32,547 nucleotides of DNA. Source: a virus. Numbering within the stretch: position 1 is the first letter of the stretch; the number at the start of each line of letters is the position of its first letter. The position numbers and the translations under genes were made by a program. Below the pieces are notes generated by a model, which was not told the origin of the DNA, searched no databases, and was given only the letters and a program-made list of their open reading frames with translations. Of the stretch, positions 8,646 to 16,456 are shown one piece after another. The stretch spans positions 1 through 32,547 of the IMG/VR virus record IMGVR_UViG_3300035204_002067; one strand, 5' to 3'.

Positions 8646-11600
8646 ATTCCTCTGACTCAACATAGGGCGGGCGCACGCTCTGCGGAGTCTGTGCTTCTTC
8701 GGTTTCAGGGTCTTCTGTGGCCGAGGTGTCGTCGTCGCACGCGGTCGCATCTTCTCCTTCAGCATTAACATTCCCCGATCCAAAATTAACACCCACATCA
8801 ATGTTCGCTTGCTGTGTGTCAAAGTTAATTAGTGACAGCAACAGATAAATGAGCCCCAAAGGCGTGGGAGGAATCATCATCATCCCCATTCCAGTTCCAA
8901 GGAAGTCCACCCCGTCTTGATTAATGCGGGGGAAGAAATTCTCCGGAGGCTCGAGGAGTTCAAATGGATTGTCTTCGCCCAACGTGGGATTTTCTATCAG
9001 CCACTGCATCAGGCACAATAACGCTGTGAATAAATCTGCGCCGGTGGCTCCGGGGGCGAACGGGGCTGTGGGATTCTCGTCAACGCTGGGCAAATCCACC
9101 TGCCTCATTTGGGATTTTATCATATTGAAAGCCTCTCCGGTGCCCAGCTTAATAAACTTAGATATAACCACATGGGGGTCAATCAACTGAATAACACCTT
9201 TCAAGATATCAATGGGTGTTTTGATGAGCATCTGTATGATAAAGTCGCGCGCCATTGCCTCGGGATCAATATCGGTATCATTCTGCAGAGCTGCCTGTCG
9301 TGAGGCGCCGCGAGTGAGATCCGGGAGCTGGTTGTAGCTGTCATGATTGGCAATCGTCGTATTTAGGATCTCCAACACGCGGTTCTTAGTAGAGCGCATT
9401 GCTTTTCGGATATCACTAAAGTAGTGGTTTGTGAGGTAGAAGTTATGAATGATGGGAAGTATTCCGATGATTTCTTGATCGAATACGGTCGTGAACCAGG
9501 TTTGGTATTCCGGCTTGGCCAAGATGCGCCCAACCTCTTCGGCGCTAAGCTCTATAGATTGGGGCGTCGCAGGCGTTAGGTCTTCTTCTTCCGGATTTTG
9601 AGATTCCCACCCAAAGAGTTTGAAAGCCACCATATTGGCCGTACGGCTTTGTGCGTCATCAATCGCGGGCTGACTTTCGGATGGGGGTGTCGGGCCGCCG
9701 AGGAGAGCCTCTTCATACTGGCCGGCAGCCGGGTTTCCAATGCGATTCACATAGTCGTTGGCTACAAACCAGAATTCATAACGAATTTTGGGAACCTCTG
9801 CGAACCCACTGGGAAAGGATAATAAAGGGGCAGCCGGACCTGATTCTTCAAGGCCAGGATACTCAGGGTGAGTGTGTGGTGCATATGGCGCCGAGTGATT
9901 AGACATACTAGTGTCATTGTTCTGGTGTACAGTGAAGTCTCCGCCGCCGACATGCATATGTTGGTGTTCATCCGTCCCCAGCGTAGTTTGTTCTTGGTAA
10001 TCTATTTCAGGCTCTTCAAAGGATTCCAGGCTTTTAAGAATTATAAGCCCATCTTGATTTCCGAGACCTATGCGAAGCTGTTCTAGAGCGCGTGAGCGCT
10101 GGGCAGCGTTCTCAGAAGATAGATCGTTCACGTCGGCTCCATCCATCAGCACCGCAGGCATTGAGGCTAAGAAAATCTCTTCCATACTTTTTTGGTTAAC
10201 AACTGGGAGTGATTTAGCAATTGCATTGGACAGAGGGCCTGGCGCACTAGTGGTTCCCATAGAAGTCTGGATTCTATAGACTGCGACAAAGGAAACAATA
10301 TCGTTAAAGGTTTTTATAATGGAATTGGGGGCAACCGTCGTTGGTTGGCCTTCAACTACGAATACTGTTCCAATTGGAAATACGACCTCCCCTTCAGCAT
10401 CGGTAACTCCTCCAGCCGCTATCACGTTCGGGCGGGTCATCATTCGATTAAAGATGGTGACCATAGCCTCCTTAAGTTCTAAGATTTTGTCGTCTTGATT
10501 AGCTCTTTCAAAATAACTCTGTATGGAACTGTTCACTTGCGCGCGCATATACGAAACAATAAACTCCTTACCAAACAGCTCATCTAATTGAACCGCGGCA
10601 AAAACGAAAATATTCTTTATCACAAATTCAGCAACATGTACTTGAACCAGAAGCAAAAACATTCCAAATTTAATCACCTCGCGCATTCGCTCGCGAGAGG
10701 TAGAGGGGTTGTTATTACAAGCCTCTTCAAGATATTCCTCCTGCATTTGCTTGAAAATACCCGAGACATCCAAAAGGTCAGCCACATCATCTGCAGCACA
10801 GTTCGCGTTATCATGGAAAAAATTAAGAGACTGCAGTGTCGCTGCGTCAAAAATACCATTATTAATATAGTAATTGAAAATTTGATCGACTATGACCCCA
10901 TAGGCAAAGGGAAAATATTTGCGTTGGGCATTCGTATTATTAATGTCATAGCCGGGAGCGCTTGTTGCTGCAGCCACAAAGGGGTCCATAGTATAGGAAA
11001 TAAGGCCGCCCTGCTCGGTCCCTTCGATATCCACCCTAAATAATTCTTCTGTAGCCTCTGTGAACAAGGCGCCTAATTCAAACGTGGGCGATCGGGGGGG
11101 AGCCGTAACGTTATAGGGGGGATACTCAATATCAATATACTGCTTTTCTAAAGCACTAAAGCGGGGAAACGTAAATTCAATATGACTATCTGGAGATCCG
11201 TCGAGGCGGTACCTCTTAAAGTGATTTTGAATTATAAAGGTCTGGTTTGACATCTCTTGGGTCATCTGAGTCAGCTGACTTTCTGCCACTACAAGCCTGT
11301 CTTCTAGTCGCCTGCGCGCTGCTTGCGAAATAGAACTTCCTGCTAGCTGACTCTCGACTTGACTAATGTATGCCTCTAAACTGTCTACTCTGGCGAAGCG
11401 CTCTGTTCCTGACACATAATCGGATTTGGCGATATTGATATAATCGGCAAAAGCATCATAGAATTGTTGATTAAATCGATAAGTATTAACCGCAGGGCCA
11501 GCGCCGCCGGTTGTAATGGCACTCATCTTGTCTTGTACATTCTGCAGGGCATCCTGAACTTCGGGGTTGCCTAAGATATCTATAATTATATCAATGGCTT

Positions 11601-14142
11601 CTGCAGCATCCCTGATCCCCGGGGCCAGCAAATTGGGCGTATCCACAATACAAGTTTCAAGCGCCTGATAAATCCCGCTCGGGTCCTCTGAGAGTTCTTT
11701 GAGTGCATCGGCAATGGCGGTGATAGCCTCCGAATCCGGTTCAGGTAACTCTGGATAGTCAGATGCTTCTGGGTTTGTCTTTAATATTGTACTGTAAGCG
11801 GACTCTCCCGAGCCTTTGCCTGCGCCACTGCGGCCATCAGCGCGGCTGAGAACGGGCTCTAACAAGACATTCTTGATAGAATCTGTGGAATAAATGAACT
11901 GCATCTCAACAATTTCGACCATGGTGCTTAGAGTCTCGGGGATCAACCGAGTCATCACCGGATCATTAATATAATTCTCAGCATCTGGACAGTCAAAATT
12001 AAACACTGGCGGCGATTGATCGAAGCCGTTCTCTATGATGTCTAAGAGATCTTCGATGTTCTGTTTTTCCTCATCACCCAGCGCGTCCAAATCCAAACAG
12101 ATATTATCCTGATTCAATAGGGAGAGGTCGGTCAGGATTTCATTACACAAGTCGCTTACATCTACAACGTTCCCAAGCAGGGTCCAAAATTCAATAACAG
12201 GAGTCGCCTGCACAAGCTTAGTAGAAATGTTGGTATCAGAATAATCTAAATTAAAATCTATGACACGATCAATCAGAGCCTCGGAAGCACTCTGCGGGTC
12301 CATCAAAAGCACACAAATATCAATAGAGCTTAAAATGGCCGAAACGTCTTGGAGATATTGATATATCTCGTCTGGGGACATTCCCAGCATATTAGCTAGA
12401 TCGGCCAGAGCATTGTTATCGTCGTTACCATATCCAAAAGGATTCTGGCCAGCGAGGGGGTCTAGGAAATTATTCTTTATCAAATCCGCGATATCCACGG
12501 CACCAAAATCATTGGCACGGGGATTGTTAATGTTGCAAACTTCTTGCAGCTGCTCTGTTAGTTTTTTAATGATGTTCATCAACGCTGTGGTGAGGCCATT
12601 GAGAATGGCATCCAAAACCATCTTTCCAATATCTCCTTTGATTTTGAAAAGCTCAAATTTCCCCAAATCCATTGCGGGGCGCTCATTCAACTCTTCTTCT
12701 AGAGTGTTGCCTACAATATCCGCGATGCGAGCTAATTCAAGATTCGCACCAAAAGTTAAGCAAATCAGTGCTTCTTTGGCCAAAGCCTTAAGACCAATTT
12801 GTTCTAAAATACGATCAACCTGCGATCCTTCTTGCAGTAAGCCCATACCCCCAGTCTGCAAGACCCGCGAAATGGTTGTGGCAACATCCACCCCATTTTT
12901 AAGTTTTTTCTTCTTTTCCTCTTGATACACTTGTTCGTAAAGTTCAGGATTTTTGGCCACCTCATTTTTAAGCTGTGCCAGCTCCTCGTTGGTGAGTGCC
13001 TTAATCCCCTGCTCAAGCTCATCTGTATCATTAACATCGATGAGACCTAGGCGGATGGCTTCTTTTTCAAGCGCGCTTTGGTTGCTATTATTCCGATCAT
13101 TGGATGTGGGAAAACTAAAGAAATCCCCACTTTGCATTTCGCCCTGTATTTGACTTGGCAGTGTCTGACTGAGGAAATCAAACATAGGGAATTGGGTGCC
13201 GGCAGCGCTGTGGTCATTGGCCTTCTGGACCAGCTCCTCGTAGTGTCGGAGCATCTTCAATGTAATTTGATCGCTAAAAATCTTGCGATACTTGATCATC
13301 GTAAAATAACCAACCTTGAAGAAATCTGCAGCCAAAGCATCAGCTGCGAAGTACACGATACCATTGAGAGCGATATCCGGGGGAACTAGGCCCAAAGGAT
13401 CAGGAGGAGGTGCGGGTGCTGTGTGATTGGGGTTCGGACCGGTACGATGTCCGAAATACAAAGTCAATTGATCACCCTCAGTGGCCGTAAAAGAGCCTCC
13501 AATAATACTCTCTATATCAAGGGCTGTACCAGTTATAATGTCGGCCCAGACGTCATTGACTGTCTTAGCAAGAGAAGGAAAATTTAAGCCCCCTATAGGC
13601 ACGGCGCCGTTATAATTGTCTTTTTGGCTTGAAAAGCTTGTCATCAACTCTGTAAAAGTAGAAATAGGATTGAAGGCCGTGTCGAGGGGCATCTGAGTGT
13701 AGGAGATTACTTCGGAGCCAATATTCTGCTGGGAGTTGAAAAACTCTAGGTTTGTTTGAAAATCGGGCAACTTCCTTTCCCGCTTCCACTCGTTTCTCAT
13801 TTGATATAGGGTGCGACCCACGTCCAGCTTCGTAATTACAAACTTATAAGCAGATGGAGGCTTTGTGTCGAAGCCAGCATTTTCAAAAGAGAGTCCGCTC
13901 TGGAGGGTGATGCGTAACTCCTCATAGTTCGTATTGTCTCCATCAAAAGATGAGTCCTCCATGTTTCGATAAAACTCGGGAAAATAGTGGGTGATATAGA
14001 TATCCAAAGCATCATTCAAGATGGACGAGTTCGAGCGGGTGGAACGCACACGCAACTTTAGCCGACTAATATTACCCTCCTCAAAGGGAATATTGGCAGG
14101 CCGGGCGGGGTATTCGTTATGAAGGTTAACTTGGGCTGGCAT
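8644..14142 (-). CDS. Very large virion/baseplate protein of unknown fold
   Basis: An 1832-residue protein that I do not recognise as a named family. It lies between a spike-like gene and gp25, so a baseplate or tail-associated structural role is the natural inference. Visible parts: an N-terminal region with FEEGNISRLKLRVRSTRS; long helical stretches around residues 330-560 with charged segments; a likely coiled coil near 914-962 (ISQVESQLAG to VAESQLTQMTQEM); a histidine-rich patch near 1388-1428 (DEHQHMHVGGG and APHTHPEYPG); a hydrophobic segment near the C-terminus (GLIYLLLSLI); and a very acidic tail. No signal peptide is present and no catalytic motif was found. The start ATG is two bases from the stop of the 336-residue gene and lacks an obvious Shine-Dalgarno sequence, suggesting coupled translation. 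Candidates include an outer wedge (gp7/gp10-like) or a baseplate-attached arm; neither can be shown from sequence. Confidence 0.8.
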   Translation of the reverse strand: MPAQVNLHNEYPARPANIPFEEGNISRLKLRVRSTRSNSSILNDALDIYITHYFPEFYRNMEDSSFDGDNTNYEELRITLQSGLSFENAGFDTKPPSAYKFVITKLDVGRTLYQMRNEWKRERKLPDFQTNLEFFNSQQNIGSEVISYTQMPLDTAFNPISTFTELMTSFSSQKDNYNGAVPIGGLNFPSLAKTVNDVWADIITGTALDIESIIGGSFTATEGDQLTLYFGHRTGPNPNHTAPAPPPDPLGLVPPDIALNGIVYFAADALAADFFKVGYFTMIKYRKIFSDQITLKMLRHYEELVQKANDHSAAGTQFPMFDFLSQTLPSQIQGEMQSGDFFSFPTSNDRNNSNQSALEKEAIRLGLIDVNDTDELEQGIKALTNEELAQLKNEVAKNPELYEQVYQEEKKKKLKNGVDVATTISRVLQTGGMGLLQEGSQVDRILEQIGLKALAKEALICLTFGANLELARIADIVGNTLEEELNERPAMDLGKFELFKIKGDIGKMVLDAILNGLTTALMNIIKKLTEQLQEVCNINNPRANDFGAVDIADLIKNNFLDPLAGQNPFGYGNDDNNALADLANMLGMSPDEIYQYLQDVSAILSSIDICVLLMDPQSASEALIDRVIDFNLDYSDTNISTKLVQATPVIEFWTLLGNVVDVSDLCNEILTDLSLLNQDNICLDLDALGDEEKQNIEDLLDIIENGFDQSPPVFNFDCPDAENYINDPVMTRLIPETLSTMVEIVEMQFIYSTDSIKNVLLEPVLSRADGRSGAGKGSGESAYSTILKTNPEASDYPELPEPDSEAITAIADALKELSEDPSGIYQALETCIVDTPNLLAPGIRDAAEAIDIIIDILGNPEVQDALQNVQDKMSAITTGGAGPAVNTYRFNQQFYDAFADYINIAKSDYVSGTERFARVDSLEAYISQVESQLAGSSISQAARRRLEDRLVVAESQLTQMTQEMSNQTFIIQNHFKRYRLDGSPDSHIEFTFPRFSALEKQYIDIEYPPYNVTAPPRSPTFELGALFTEATEELFRVDIEGTEQGGLISYTMDPFVAAATSAPGYDINNTNAQRKYFPFAYGVIVDQIFNYYINNGIFDAATLQSLNFFHDNANCAADDVADLLDVSGIFKQMQEEYLEEACNNNPSTSRERMREVIKFGMFLLLVQVHVAEFVIKNIFVFAAVQLDELFGKEFIVSYMRAQVNSSIQSYFERANQDDKILELKEAMVTIFNRMMTRPNVIAAGGVTDAEGEVVFPIGTVFVVEGQPTTVAPNSIIKTFNDIVSFVAVYRIQTSMGTTSAPGPLSNAIAKSLPVVNQKSMEEIFLASMPAVLMDGADVNDLSSENAAQRSRALEQLRIGLGNQDGLIILKSLESFEEPEIDYQEQTTLGTDEHQHMHVGGGDFTVHQNNDTSMSNHSAPYAPHTHPEYPGLEESGPAAPLLSFPSGFAEVPKIRYEFWFVANDYVNRIGNPAAGQYEEALLGGPTPPSESQPAIDDAQSRTANMVAFKLFGWESQNPEEEDLTPATPQSIELSAEEVGRILAKPEYQTWFTTVFDQEIIGILPIIHNFYLTNHYFSDIRKAMRSTKNRVLEILNTTIANHDSYNQLPDLTRGASRQAALQNDTDIDPEAMARDFIIQMLIKTPIDILKGVIQLIDPHVVISKFIKLGTGEAFNMIKSQMRQVDLPSVDENPTAPFAPGATGADLFTALLCLMQWLIENPTLGEDNPFELLEPPENFFPRINQDGVDFLGTGMGMMMIPPTPLGLIYLLLSLINFDTQQANIDVGVNFGSGNVNAEGEDATACDDDTSATEDPETEEAQTPQSVRPPYVESEE

Positions 14143-14143
14143 G

Positions 14144-15154
14144 TTAATTCGTATTATTGTAGCGGCTCAGAATATATTGACTCTTTCCGTCTTTGGTTGC
14201 TGTCGAACCGGCTGGGGCCTCCAAATAATTAGTCTGTACAGTAGTTAGCTTTTGCATAGATGTGTTGAGTTGCAATTGAACGTTTGTAATTTTGTTTATC
14301 AGTGTCTCGATACCAGTGGGCAGAATTCCTGTAAAATCAGGAGCGGTCAGAGAGCCAAAGAAAGGCGAGTGGTGGGTGTGCTTAAGCATAGCTTGTGTCA
14401 TTTTACGATCTTCTTCAATAAAGTTATCAAAGAGGTCCCGGAGGTCGTGGATCGCTTCAATGATAGCCTTCAAACATTCCTTAAGGTTGTCGCCCTTAAC
14501 CATTGGCTGCAGGCCCTTATCATCATTCAAGGCTATCAGGTCAATGCCGTATCCTCCGACAAAAGTGTTAGGAAGTGGGGCGCCCTGAGAATTTGCCGCA
14601 TCTGTACGGGTCACGAGCTTGATGTTCTCGCGGCCAATAAGTCGCACAGTGTCTGCTTTAACAGCGACTGTGCTTCTCGGGATGTCTGGACTTGTATTTC
14701 CCACACTGCCGGCTGCGAGTCCGAAATAACCATCAGGATCTGATTTTTGGGAAATGTAGATGCGCGCTGCATCGAGTCGAAAGTTAGGGTCGGCATTCAC
14801 ATAATCGCCGGCTTTTGTGTGGGAAGCTCCACGATAACCTAGCCGGCCGGTAACAATGTCAATGGATGCGCAATGCGTGTTTTGTTTTCCCCCAAATCCC
14901 GAAAAGATATTACTGGGCCTATCGAGGCCCAAAACAATGGAAGAATTGCCCTGAGCGATGGCGCGCTCGTTGGAGGTAGATATATAGCCCGGGGTGTCAA
15001 AGTTTTGCTTAAACCCATCATCAAAACCCAGGTACCTGGCCTTACCTTGAGGTGGCCGAAGGTCAAAGTTCTTCCGATCATCGTCGGACATTAAATTCAG
15101 ATCTATAGCGTCGGTAACCTTTTTAATGACTGAATCAAGTGATATTCTAGGCAT
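14144..15154 (-). CDS. Putative baseplate spike-associated virion protein
   Basis: A 336-residue protein without a confident family. The middle contains short beta-rich units such as TVAVKADTVRLIGRENIKL and YGIDLIALNDDKGL, like the repetitive strands of phage spike beta-helices. DAARIYISQKSDPDGYFGL precedes them. A KHTHHSPFFG motif near residue 265 resembles the HxH motifs that bind metal in several phage spike and fibre proteins. The C-terminal 70 residues are helical (LINKITNVQLQLNTSMQKL). The gene overlaps the M15 spike-like gene by 8 bases, and a GGGGA motif precedes its ATG. Position directly after two gp5-like hydrolase genes suggests it supplies or caps the spike, a role that the C-terminal beta-helix of gp5 plays in T4. 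This is inference; structure prediction would be needed. Confidence 0.7.
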   Translation of the reverse strand: MPRISLDSVIKKVTDAIDLNLMSDDDRKNFDLRPPQGKARYLGFDDGFKQNFDTPGYISTSNERAIAQGNSSIVLGLDRPSNIFSGFGGKQNTHCASIDIVTGRLGYRGASHTKAGDYVNADPNFRLDAARIYISQKSDPDGYFGLAAGSVGNTSPDIPRSTVAVKADTVRLIGRENIKLVTRTDAANSQGAPLPNTFVGGYGIDLIALNDDKGLQPMVKGDNLKECLKAIIEAIHDLRDLFDNFIEEDRKMTQAMLKHTHHSPFFGSLTAPDFTGILPTGIETLINKITNVQLQLNTSMQKLTTVQTNYLEAPAGSTATKDGKSQYILSRYNNTN

Positions 15155-16388
15155 AATCTTTCCCCGTAATGGCTCCAGTGCGTTCTAGGGCAACGGCATC
15201 GTCATAATTCGTCTTTCTCCAACCTGAAACGCGGCCGTTTATCTCTATATGAAAATGGCCACCGCTGGTTGCGGCACCAGTCTGCGCCGAAGAATACTCA
15301 TTTTTAAAGAGGACTTTGGCATTCGTCCCTACTGAGTATTCATACAGAAGCTTGTTTACAGCTGTTTTGTTCAACGTAGTCGTAGGATGGATGGTGATGT
15401 CCATTGCGTCGCCGTAGCAGTGCCTGCTTCGGCCGGAGCAGGGCGGGCAATGATGATAGGCATCGTTGCCACCGGTGATCCTTGTGTAGTTGATAGAAGG
15501 TATCTCATCAATTACATCCTGCAAAAAGCTTTTGGCAAACTTTACAAAGTCAGCCGTAAGATCTCCTCCATTGTCGAGTTGTGGACCGTCATCAGAGTCG
15601 CCGTCGCTTTTGACCTTCTCTCGAATGGGTTTCCCCACCATCCAAGCGCGAAGGTCCTCGGCGTTGGGGCCCGGGGTATATCCAGTCACGGCGTCGCGGC
15701 AAATATTCTGCGCAGTAGCCGGGCGGGGGGCTGGACCACCACCACCAGGGGTTGAGCGTGGTCGGCGCTCTCCACGGCCTTGACCGGCGGGGAGAGAGTT
15801 GCCTCCCCGATGGGCGCTTTGATTTCCCGTCGGATTAATACCATGGAAAGCCACGGTCTTCCCGACGCGGATTATTCGAGGGTCAGCAAAATTATCCGTA
15901 TTACTAAACTTTACGGTCACAACGCTTCCGAGTTCTGCTTTTCTTGCTTCCAGCATACCCACACTATTGTCCATATAAACATCATAATAAGTGGTAATGA
16001 TTGGGTCATCAAAACCATAGGGCACAGGACGGCACTCTAACTCAGGAATATAAACTTTATACACCTTTCGCATTCCGCCCTTCCACCATTCGCTAATTGC
16101 ACGGCCGGCGCGTTGTGCTGCATTTCTTTTAACATAAGCGTCCAACACCGCTTCACGGTCGCCGGCTGCGAAGGCTTCTTTATCAGATACCTGCACAACT
16201 ATTCCGCGGAACTCATCAACTCCTTCTAACGAATGAGTAGCATATACGCTGTCAATTCCTGCGCGGAGGAAATCGCCCGTGCCGGAACGCCGCCGATCCG
16301 TAGAATTACCGGTTCTTCGATCTTCAATCGGATTAAGAAATCCATAAGAAAGATCCTTAATCGCTAGTTCGTCATTATTATTGGGCAC
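15147..16388 (-). CDS. gp5-like spike module fused to an M15-type peptidoglycan peptidase
   Basis: A 413-residue protein starting at GTG; the start is supported by a GAGGAA site 5 bases upstream and by alignment with its neighbour (PNNNDELAIKDLSYGF versus PDSDDQLALKDLSYGF). Residues 1-194 are paralogous to the same region of the next protein and look like an OB-fold-containing gp5-type N-terminus (RGIVVQV, YKVYIPELECRP, LGSVVTVKFSN, DPRIIRVG). A Gly/Pro/Arg-rich linker follows (about 195-225). The C-terminal domain carries the M15 zinc signature: HxxGxAxD at H323 to D330 and HFH at 378-380, so H323, D330 and H380 are the likely zinc ligands. Such enzymes cut peptide cross-links or stems of peptidoglycan. 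It probably acts locally at the baseplate tip during entry. It overlaps the 336-residue gene by 8 bases. Confidence 0.85.
   Translation of the reverse strand: MPNNNDELAIKDLSYGFLNPIEDRRTGNSTDRRRSGTGDFLRAGIDSVYATHSLEGVDEFRGIVVQVSDKEAFAAGDREAVLDAYVKRNAAQRAGRAISEWWKGGMRKVYKVYIPELECRPVPYGFDDPIITTYYDVYMDNSVGMLEARKAELGSVVTVKFSNTDNFADPRIIRVGKTVAFHGINPTGNQSAHRGGNSLPAGQGRGERRPRSTPGGGGPAPRPATAQNICRDAVTGYTPGPNAEDLRAWMVGKPIREKVKSDGDSDDGPQLDNGGDLTADFVKFAKSFLQDVIDEIPSINYTRITGGNDAYHHCPPCSGRSRHCYGDAMDITIHPTTTLNKTAVNKLLYEYSVGTNAKVLFKNEYSSAQTGAATSGGHFHIEINGRVSGWRKTNYDDAVALERTGAITGKDYA
15808..15848. repeat. 41-base near-identical tract, copy 1 (domain junction of M15 gene)
   Basis: This 41-base stretch matches 17184-17224 with a single difference (T at 15839 versus C at 17215, giving Ile versus Val). 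It encodes the last residues of the shared N-terminal module (HGINPTGNQSAHR), immediately before the linker where the two proteins stop resembling each other. All synonymous positions are identical. Confidence 0.9.
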
Positions 16389-16456
16389 TGTTCTTCCTCG
16401 ACACCTCTGGGGTGGTTGCTGATATTCTGATAGTGAGCTTTATTTTATGCACAGTA
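16389..16456. other. Largest intergenic gap, possible promoter for the M15 spike gene
   Basis: These 68 bases separate the M23 and M15 genes. On the minus strand there is an AT-rich run, CATAAAATAAAG, near 16441-16451, loosely like a T4-type late promoter (TATAAATA) but not a match, and then the GAGGAA ribosome binding site at 16394-16399. No convincing terminator hairpin is visible. It is the only sizeable gap in the window, so a local promoter is possible. Confidence 0.3.

Noticed and set aside
10588-11043. Plus-strand open frame of 151 codons
   Set aside because: It lies wholly inside the 1832-residue minus-strand gene, has no ribosome binding site or family resemblance, and its composition looks like an antisense shadow.
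12413-12925. Plus-strand open frame of 170 codons
   Set aside because: Antisense shadow of the 1832-residue gene; the Ser-rich translation is a typical reverse-frame artefact.
14252-14743. Plus-strand open frame of 163 codons
   Set aside because: Antisense to the 336-residue virion protein, with no supporting motif or upstream signal.
16389-16456. Possible terminator or small gene in the 68-base gap
   Set aside because: No stable stem followed by a T run on either strand, and no open frame of useful length.
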